A DNA stretch of 64,000 nucleotides from Catellatospora methionotrophica. GTDB lineage: Bacteria; Actinomycetota; Actinomycetes; Mycobacteriales; Micromonosporaceae. The number at the start of each line of letters is the position of its first letter. Within the stretch, counting starts at the first letter, position 1. The DNA is taken from NCBI RefSeq assembly GCF_011297335.1, contig NZ_JAAOTJ010000003.1:248001-312000 (forward strand), given 5' to 3'. The notes beneath the pieces were generated by a model. The model was not told the DNA's origin. It made no database searches and saw only the letters and a list, made by a program, of their open reading frames with translations. This document shows positions 58,107 through 64,000 of the stretch, in pieces. Both the position numbers and the translations under genes were made by a program.

Positions 58107-58170
58107 CATGATCGCCGTTTCGGGTCGAGACCTGCGGCTGGACCGCAGTTTCCGACCCGAAACGGCGATC
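58107..58170. repeat. Palindromic intergenic element, copy 2
   Basis: 18-bp perfect arms (58110-58127, 58153-58170) with an inner CTGCGG/CCGCAG stem. It begins CATGATCGCCGTTTCGGGTC and matches the element at 2178-2244 at 18 of the first 20 bases. As there, it lies just after the stop codon of a rightward gene. Confidence 0.7.
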
Positions 58171-58328
58171 TCCGTCCGAAGCCGACCCGTGGCGGGCACT
58201 GATCGTTAACGCGGATACGCGAACGGTTAACTCGCCTGCAACAGCCGGTCGTTAGCATCGGCGACGATCAACGCGGCTGACGACGGCGTCACCTCGGGTC
58301 GCTTCGAGGCAAACTCGGGAGCTTCGCT

Positions 58329-60377
58329 ATGGCACAGCATCTCCTGGTGGTCGACTTCGGCACGTACCAGACCACGGCGGCGCTCGTCACCGGGGCGCAG
58401 GTCCACCCCGTCCCGTGCCCGGTGACCGGCGCGTTCAGCTGGCCGTCGGCGGTCTGCCTGGACGGCGGCGACCTGCTGGTCGGCACGGCCGCGGTGCGCA
58501 GGCGCGAGGCGCTGCCGCGCTGGTTCGCCACGGGGCCGCGGCAGTCGCTGGACAGCGGCGAACCGGTCCGGCTCGGCGACCGGCACGCCTCCGGCCAGGA
58601 GGTGCTGGCGGTGTTCCTGCGTACGCTGCGGGCCGAGGCGCAGCGCCGGTTCGGGGTCACCGTCGACCGGCTGGCGATGACCGTGCCGGCCGGCTACGCC
58701 CCGCACGACGCACGGCGCGACGCCCTCATCGCGCTGGCCGGCGACGCCGGTTTCCCCGACGCTGAACTGGTCACCGACGCGGTCGCGGCGGCCATGGACC
58801 CCTACACCCACGGCGACACCCCCGACGGCGCGCTGCTGCTGGTCTGCGACCTGGGCGCGTCGTGGACGGTGTCGCTGGCCCGGATGCACGGCGACCGCCC
58901 GCAGGTGCTGGCGCACGAGACGTCGGGCAGCGGGCAGGACTTCGACCGGCTGCTCGTCGACGACCTGCGGGCGGTGCTGCACGACTGGCTGGGCCCGGCG
59001 CTGGCCACTGGCGGGGACACCGGCCTGCACGCCCGGTACGCGGCCGGTGAGTTCGTCCGCTCCGTCAAGCACCGGCTCGCCGACGCCGACGAGGTCGTGG
59101 ACCGGATGACCCCGCACGCGCCGCCGTACCGGCTCGACCGGGGCGGGCTGGAGCGGCTGGCCGAACCCGCGCTGCGGTGGCTCGCCGCGAGCAGCCGCGC
59201 CGTGGTGGCCCGCGCCGGATTCGGGCTCGGCGACGTGAGCGGCGTGCTGCTGGTCGGCGGGGCGTCCCGGCTGCCCGCGGCCCGCGCGGTGCTGCACGCC
59301 GAGCTGGGCCGCCCGGTGCGGCACCCGGCCGAACCGGAGTACGCGGTGATCCGGGGCGCGGCGCGCTGGGCCGGGCGGGTAGCCGCGCGCCGGGTGCCGG
59401 CCAACACCGCGTCGTGGCGGATGGAGCCGCTGAGCTGGGACCTGCCCGACGGCCGGGTCCGCCTGGTGCGCTGGCTGGTCGCGCCGGGTGAGCAGTACGG
59501 CCCCGGCGTGGCCCTGGCGCAGGTGCGCACCGCCGACGACCGGGTCTACGACCTGACCGCGCACCGCGAAGGCATCATGATGGAGCACCGGGTCGCCGCC
59601 GGAGCCGTGCTGACCTCGGACGTGATCGCGGCGGTGGCCCGCTCGGCGAAGCTGCTCAGCGGCGACCGGGCCGCCAAACGCCACCAGCTGCGCGTCGCCG
59701 GGGACTGGCTGCTGACCCCGGACCACGGGCTGCTAGTGGAGTGCGAGCGGACCGGGGCGTACGTGCGGATGCGGTCCATCGCCAACGGCGCGGTCGTCAA
59801 CGAGGTGCGCCCCGACCAGCGCCTGGGTGGCGGCAGCGGCAAGGTGTTCGTCGGGCCCGGCGGGCGGCTGTCGCTGGTCGCCTGGAACCCCGAGGGGCGG
59901 TTCACCGTCTGGGACGTCACCAGCGGACATCTGACCAGCAGCTTCCAGGCGGCGGCGAACAACAGGCCGGTGAAGGTGCTGGTGCACGAGGGCCAGTGGC
60001 GGCTGATCGCCGAGGCCGACCGCAAGGTCCACGTCGGACGGTACGTACGCGACGTGGCCACGATGTGGGACCTGGGTTCGGGCACGGTCGTCGAGGAGAT
60101 GGTCGGCGAGGACCTGCACCGCCGCTACGACGGCTACACCGAGCACAGCCCGCATGACGGCTTCGCGCCGCAGTGCGCCAGCCCCGACGGGCGGCTGCGG
60201 GCCGGGGCCGCGGGCACCGCGGTGTGGCTGCACGAGTCCGGCACCGACGAGGAGGTGTTCCGCACCGACATCGCCGCCGCGCGCTCGGTGCGCACCGCCT
60301 TCAGCGCCGACGGCCACCACCTGCTGGCCCGATGGTCCACCGACGACACCACCTGCGTCGACGTCTGGCAGGTCTGA
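58329..60377 (+). CDS. Hsp70-like ATPase fused to lipoyl-like and beta-propeller-like regions
   Basis: 682 residues. Residues 1-345 are an actin/Hsp70-type ATPase: LLVVDFGTYQTTAALV (phosphate 1), VTVDRLAMTVPAGY, ALLLVCDLGASWTVSL (phosphate 2), and SGVLLVGGASRLPAARAVL (adenosine). No Hsp70 substrate-binding domain follows. Residues about 370-440 (LVRWLVAPGEQYGPGVALAQV, YDLTAHREGIMMEHRVAAGAVLTSD) have the half-hairpin pattern of lipoyl/biotinyl domains but no modifiable Lys. The rest has WD/PQQ-like strands (GGRLSLVAWNPEGRFTVWDV; SPDGRLRAGAAGTAVWLHES; SADGHHLLARWSTDDTTCVDVW). Probably a regulatory or scaffold ATPase; cytoplasmic, no signal peptide. Confidence 0.8.
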   Translation: MAQHLLVVDFGTYQTTAALVTGAQVHPVPCPVTGAFSWPSAVCLDGGDLLVGTAAVRRREALPRWFATGPRQSLDSGEPVRLGDRHASGQEVLAVFLRTLRAEAQRRFGVTVDRLAMTVPAGYAPHDARRDALIALAGDAGFPDAELVTDAVAAAMDPYTHGDTPDGALLLVCDLGASWTVSLARMHGDRPQVLAHETSGSGQDFDRLLVDDLRAVLHDWLGPALATGGDTGLHARYAAGEFVRSVKHRLADADEVVDRMTPHAPPYRLDRGGLERLAEPALRWLAASSRAVVARAGFGLGDVSGVLLVGGASRLPAARAVLHAELGRPVRHPAEPEYAVIRGAARWAGRVAARRVPANTASWRMEPLSWDLPDGRVRLVRWLVAPGEQYGPGVALAQVRTADDRVYDLTAHREGIMMEHRVAAGAVLTSDVIAAVARSAKLLSGDRAAKRHQLRVAGDWLLTPDHGLLVECERTGAYVRMRSIANGAVVNEVRPDQRLGGGSGKVFVGPGGRLSLVAWNPEGRFTVWDVTSGHLTSSFQAAANNRPVKVLVHEGQWRLIAEADRKVHVGRYVRDVATMWDLGSGTVVEEMVGEDLHRRYDGYTEHSPHDGFAPQCASPDGRLRAGAAGTAVWLHESGTDEEVFRTDIAAARSVRTAFSADGHHLLARWSTDDTTCVDVWQV

Positions 60378-60467
60378 CGCCGACCCGATCGAGCGCCGGT
60401 GGGGTGTCGACGGCGCGACACCTCACCGGCGCTTTCCACCGCCGTGGCGGCACCGCCGGGCCGGAGC

Positions 60468-61034
60468 TCAGCAGGAGGCGACGGGACGGACGTTCGCGAC
60501 CGTGGTGAGGTGGATCTCCAGGGTCTCGCCGGCGGCGGTGTTGAGCCACATCGCGCCCGCCGGAGCGCCCTCGGCGACCTCCCCGCAGGCCCTGCTGCCG
60601 TTGCCGAGGCTGACCTCGACCGACGGGGCCTGCTCGGTGGGCCACCAGGCCGACAGGCCCGCGAACGCCATCATCGCCACCGCGGCGATCGTGGTACGGA
60701 TGCCGGTGCGCAGCCGGCCGCTCATCGCGACGGGGTCGGCGGGCGCGGACGGGTCGCCGGTCGGCCAGGCCACCTGGCCGACCATGACGATCGACCACAG
60801 CGCCGTCACGAACGCGCCGACCGAGCCGCCGGTGGCCAGCCACTGCAGCCAGGCGGGGCCGGGTGCTTCCGCGCCCATCTTCAGCACGCCGCAGAAGCCG
60901 ATGAAACCGAGCACGCCGAGTTGTACGCCGTGCCAGCCGCGCGCCGAGTCGATCAGCTTGGCCAGCGGATCGCCACCGTCGACTGTGGACACGGCGGAGG
61001 GGTAGTTGCCGTCGGGTTGCATGCCGACAGTCAT
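60468..61034 (-). CDS. Membrane protein of unknown function
   Basis: 188 residues with three hydrophobic stretches: VQLGVLGFIGFCGVLKMG, GSVGAFVTALWSIVMVGQVAW and TIAAVAMMAFAGLSAWW. A C-terminal domain of about 50 residues (VEVSLGNGSRACGEVAEGAP...LEIHLTTVANVRPVASC) has two Cys that could form a disulfide outside the membrane. ATG 61034 or 61022. Family not recognised. Confidence 0.7.
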   Translation of the reverse strand: MTVGMQPDGNYPSAVSTVDGGDPLAKLIDSARGWHGVQLGVLGFIGFCGVLKMGAEAPGPAWLQWLATGGSVGAFVTALWSIVMVGQVAWPTGDPSAPADPVAMSGRLRTGIRTTIAAVAMMAFAGLSAWWPTEQAPSVEVSLGNGSRACGEVAEGAPAGAMWLNTAAGETLEIHLTTVANVRPVASC

Positions 61035-61086
61035 ACCGCATCAAAGGACGTGGTGGTGTGTCGGCCTTCCGTCGGCTCCGCTGCCC

Positions 61087-62214
61087 TCAGATGCGGTCTA
61101 GGTGCGGCATCGCGATCTTCCGCATGGTCAGCTGCACGGCCGCCACCACCGGGATCGCGATCAGCGCGCCGAGCGCGCCCAGCAGCACCGCCCCGATCAG
61201 CGCGGACAGGATCACCGCCAGGTCGGACACGTCGACGGAGCGCTTGAGCACCCGCGGCGCGATGACCCAGTTCTCCAGCTGCTGGTACAGGATGAAGAAG
61301 ATCACCGCGGCGATGCCCGCCTCGGGCGAGTGCGCGAACCCGGCGACGACCACCACGATCGCGCCCAGCGTCGCGCCGATCTGCGGGATCAGGTCGCACA
61401 CGGCGACGACCATCGCCAGCGCGAATGCGTACGACACCCCGACGATCAGCAGGAACACGAACGTGCTCACCCCGGCGACGAACGCGATGGCCAGCGAGCC
61501 GAGCAGGTACGCCCCGATCTTCTCGAAGATCTCGTCGCCGATCTCGCGGGCGGTGTCGCGCCGCGACGCCGGGAACAGCTTGTAGAAGCCCTCCTTGAGC
61601 CGCGTCCAGGCGGCCAGGAAGTAGATGGTGAGCACGAACACGGTCAGCACGTTGAAGATCGCGCCGAAGACCGCGCGCACCCCGCCCAGTGCCCCACCCA
61701 GCGCCTTGGTGATGTTCTCGCTGGTGACGGCTTCCTTGAGCCGGTCGATCAGGTGGTAGCGCTCGCTGAAGTCGGCCACCTGCTGGTTGCGGTTCAGCTC
61801 GTCGAGGTAACCGGGCAGGTTCGTGACCAGCTCACCGGTCTGCGTGATCAGCGGCGGGGCCAGCGCGCCGAGGCCGCCGCAGCCGACCAGCACCACCCCG
61901 AGCACGACCACCGCCACCGCCAGGCCGCGCGGCAGCCCGCGCCGCTGCAGCCAGGTCACGGCCGGGTGCAGGCCGATCGCCAGGAACAGCGCGGCCAGCA
62001 TCAGCAGCAGCACCGACAGCGTCTCGCGCACCGCCCAGGTGAGGATGATCGCGCACATCAGCCCGAGCCCGCCGAGGAAGCCGACGACGAACACGTGCCG
62101 GTTGCGCCGGGCCGCCCGCGCGTCCGGGTTGTCCGGGTCCACCTCCGGCCGCCGCTGCACCGGGGGCTTCGCCTGCTTGGCCTCGTCCTGCGCTGCCGTG
62201 TCCTCTGCCGCCAT
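61087..62214 (-). CDS. AI-2E family transporter
   Basis: 375 residues from ATG 62214, which has GGAGG six bases upstream; an in-frame start 129 bases further up has none. About eight TM segments in the family layout, with the soluble coiled region ETGELVTNLPGYLDELNRNQQ-like (QTGELVTNLPGYLDELNRNQQ) between them and the signature CDLIPQIGATLGAIVVVVAG and QQLENWVIAPRVLKRSVDVSDLAVILSALIG. Members export small solutes or Na+(Li+) against protons; the substrate here is unknown. Confidence 0.9.
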   Translation of the reverse strand: MAAEDTAAQDEAKQAKPPVQRRPEVDPDNPDARAARRNRHVFVVGFLGGLGLMCAIILTWAVRETLSVLLLMLAALFLAIGLHPAVTWLQRRGLPRGLAVAVVVLGVVLVGCGGLGALAPPLITQTGELVTNLPGYLDELNRNQQVADFSERYHLIDRLKEAVTSENITKALGGALGGVRAVFGAIFNVLTVFVLTIYFLAAWTRLKEGFYKLFPASRRDTAREIGDEIFEKIGAYLLGSLAIAFVAGVSTFVFLLIVGVSYAFALAMVVAVCDLIPQIGATLGAIVVVVAGFAHSPEAGIAAVIFFILYQQLENWVIAPRVLKRSVDVSDLAVILSALIGAVLLGALGALIAIPVVAAVQLTMRKIAMPHLDRI

Positions 62215-62306
62215 CACACACCTCCGCGAAGAGAGTGCCACATCGAACGCGGTCACGGCAGCGCCCGGATGGTCACGGGTCGACGATCCTGGATAGGCTC
62301 CGACAG

Positions 62307-63644
62307 GTGCGCACCCCCCTTCGCAGCACCGCACGACCCGCACTCGCCCTCGGCACGGTGCTCCTGCTGACCTCGCTGACCGCCGCGTCCTGTGAGGACA
62401 CCCTCGACGTGACCGTCGCCGACGTCGGACGGTCCACCGTCAGCGAGGTCGTCGACGCCCCCGCCTCGGTCACCGCCCGCGCCGCCGCGACCCTGACCGC
62501 GCCCGCCGAAGGCACCCTGGCCCGGCTCGCCGTGACACCGGGCCAGCAGGTCGCCAAGGGCCAACTGCTGGCCGTGATCGACTCCCCCGCCACCCGCACC
62601 CGGCTGCGCCAGGCCAAGCAGGCGCTCGACGCCTCCAAGCGCTCTGGTGGCGGCGGGGTGCGGGTCGACCTGTCGGCCGCGCGGCGCAAGCTGGACAGGT
62701 CGGCCAAGGAGGCGTTCGACCACGCCCGCGACGCCGCCGCGCAGGTCGCCGACCCGTCGACCAGGGACGCGCTGCTCGCGCACGTCACCGCCGCCGAGGC
62801 CGGCTACCGGCAGGCGTCGGCCGGGGTGGCCGCGGCTGCCGACGCGGTGCAGCGCGGGGTGGCCGGCCTCGGTTCGGCCATGCAGGCGCTGGGGTCGGCG
62901 CAGCGGCTGCAGGCACTGCAGGCGTACGACCTGGCGAAAGCAGGCGTGGACGCGCTGACCCTGCGCGCGCCCATCGCCGGGGTGGTGCAACTGGGCGGCA
63001 CCTCGTCGGCGGCGGCGGGCCCCGACCTGAGCAGCCTGCTCGGCGGCCTGGGCAGCGGCGCGCCCGCCGCGGTCACCGGCCCGGTGGCCGCGCCCGCCGG
63101 GGTGGCCGCCGCACCGGCGATCGGCGCACCGGTCGGCGCCGGGACCGCGATCCTGACCGTCGTCGACACCAGCGTGCTCGGCATCGTCGCCGACGTCGAC
63201 GAGACAGACATCCTGCTGGTGCGCCCCGGGATCACCGCCGAGGTCGAACTCGACGCCGCGCCCGGTGTCGGGTACCCGGCCCGTGTCGGCGCGGTCGACG
63301 TGCTGCCGACCCCGAACAGCCGTGGCGCGGTGGCATACCGGGTGCACCTGACGCTGGAGACCCCGGCGGACGCGCCGACGCCACGGCCGGGCATGAGCGC
63401 CGTGGCCCGGCTGAAGGTGCGCGAGGAGACCGGTGTGATCGCGGTGCCCGCCGCGGCCGTGTTCACCGGCGAGGGACACGACAGCGTCTGGGTGCGCGGC
63501 GAGGAAGGCAAGGCCCGGCGGCGCACCGTGGTCGTCGGCGCGTCCGGGATGGACACCCTGCAGATCACCGACGGGCTGCGCGAGGGCGAGCGGATCGTGG
63601 TGCGCGGCGTGGACCGCGTCACCGAGGGGCTGACCCTGCCGTGA
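62307..63644 (+). CDS. MacA/HlyD-like periplasmic adaptor lipoprotein
   Basis: 445 residues from GTG 62307, the start that leaves a normal lipoprotein signal (ARPALALGTVLLLTSLTAASC). It has the split lipoyl domain (LTAPAEGTLARLAVTPGQQVAKGQLLAVIDSP and LTLRAPIAGVVQLGG), a helical hairpin between them (about 105-225), a beta-barrel (GIVADVDETDILLVRPGITAEVEL) and a membrane-proximal end (GVIAVPAAAVF...VWVRGEEGKARRRTVVVG). It probably links an ABC transporter to the outside. The downstream ATPase gene overlaps its stop (GTGA), giving a MacAB-like operon. Confidence 0.88.
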   Translation: MRTPLRSTARPALALGTVLLLTSLTAASCEDTLDVTVADVGRSTVSEVVDAPASVTARAAATLTAPAEGTLARLAVTPGQQVAKGQLLAVIDSPATRTRLRQAKQALDASKRSGGGGVRVDLSAARRKLDRSAKEAFDHARDAAAQVADPSTRDALLAHVTAAEAGYRQASAGVAAAADAVQRGVAGLGSAMQALGSAQRLQALQAYDLAKAGVDALTLRAPIAGVVQLGGTSSAAAGPDLSSLLGGLGSGAPAAVTGPVAAPAGVAAAPAIGAPVGAGTAILTVVDTSVLGIVADVDETDILLVRPGITAEVELDAAPGVGYPARVGAVDVLPTPNSRGAVAYRVHLTLETPADAPTPRPGMSAVARLKVREETGVIAVPAAAVFTGEGHDSVWVRGEEGKARRRTVVVGASGMDTLQITDGLREGERIVVRGVDRVTEGLTLP

Positions 63645-64000
63645 CCGCAGACGCCGCGATCGAGGCGATCGACGTGGCCCGCACGTACGCCCTGGACGGG
63701 GTGAGCGTGCCGGCGCTGCGCGGGGTGAGCCTGACCATCGCCCACGGCGAGCACGTGGCCCTGGTCGGGCCGTCGGGCTCGGGCAAGTCCACGCTGATGC
63801 ACCTGCTCGGCGGGCTGGACCAGCCGACGTCGGGCAGGCTGCGCATCGGCGGCCGCGACGTGGCCGGGCGCACCCCGGCGGAGATGGCGCACCTGCGCAA
63901 CGCCACCATCGGGTTCGTCTTCCAGTCGTTCCACCTGCTGTCGCGCACCAGCGCGCTGGACAACGTGGCGCTGCCGCTGGTCTACCGCGGTATGGGCGCG
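63641..64000 (+). CDS. ABC transporter ATPase, MacB/LolD type (3' end outside window)
   Basis: 120 residues visible. Walker A VALVGPSGSGKSTLMHLLGGLD at about 40-61, the typical P-T-S-G-R-L-R-I-G-G-R-D-V segment, and the Q-loop IGFVFQSFHLLSRTSALDNVALPLVYRG; signature and Walker B lie beyond the window. The subfamily exports peptides, macrolides or lipoproteins. GTG 63641 overlaps the adaptor stop by four bases. Confidence 0.93.
   Translation, partial: MTADAAIEAIDVARTYALDGVSVPALRGVSLTIAHGEHVALVGPSGSGKSTLMHLLGGLDQPTSGRLRIGGRDVAGRTPAEMAHLRNATIGFVFQSFHLLSRTSALDNVALPLVYRGMGA

Overview
The window is GC-rich DNA (roughly 70%) with GTG starts, SigK/RskA, LCP and RskA-type proteins, mycelial-type secreted repeat proteins and many ATGA/GTGA overlaps. 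This points to a filamentous actinomycete, most likely a member of the Micromonosporaceae. It reads as chromosome carrying several accessory islands. No transposase, integrase, CRISPR array or canonical tRNA was seen.

Layout. 1-2.2 kb: end of a sulfatase, its formylglycine-generating enzyme and a two-TM K+ channel. 2.3-5.6 kb (minus): a graspetide (omega-ester RiPP) cluster with small acidic ORF, precursor, ATP-grasp ligase and PIMT-like methyltransferase, preceded by two overlapping unknown ORFs. 6-9.7 kb: HTH/repeat regulator, an SDR lacking the catalytic Tyr, and an MFS exporter. 10-14.2 kb: RlpA-like protein, DinB-like protein, ProRS and a GNAT-DUF402 fusion. 14.2-17.7 kb (minus): a membrane-anchored NACHT NTPase one base upstream of a UMP kinase. 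17.8-25 kb: LCP ligase, a second GNAT-DUF402, a TetR/flavin monooxygenase pair with two matched operators, MBL hydrolase, small leader-like protein, and a Pit/PhoU-like phosphate pair.

24.9-26.0 kb holds the observation I rank highest. A 243-residue protein of unknown function is followed by two tandem RNAs, each folding as a tRNA body turned inside out: the acceptor stem is closed by a 7-nt loop and the ends leave through the anticodon stem into a long helix. This is the architecture of YrlA-type bacterial Y RNAs. A strong terminator follows, and no Ro60/Rsr gene lies in the window.

26-33 kb: RDD and M23 proteins, a TetR/DHA2-exporter pair, then sigK-rskA-fasciclin with recognisable SigK-type promoters. 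33.5-55 kb is a conflict/surface island: an immunity protein, a 2.3-kilo-residue RHS protein ending in a Hint protease and an EndoU-like nuclease toxin, and three giant paralogous secreted proteins (DNRLRE, FG-GAP, ricin-like, LamG) that are mosaics of one another. 55-64 kb: ACT protein, NarL-type two-component system with a membrane protein, Hsp70-like/propeller fusion, membrane proteins and the start of a MacAB-like export system, cut by the window end.

All gene functions are inferred from sequence motifs read by eye; no database search was run.
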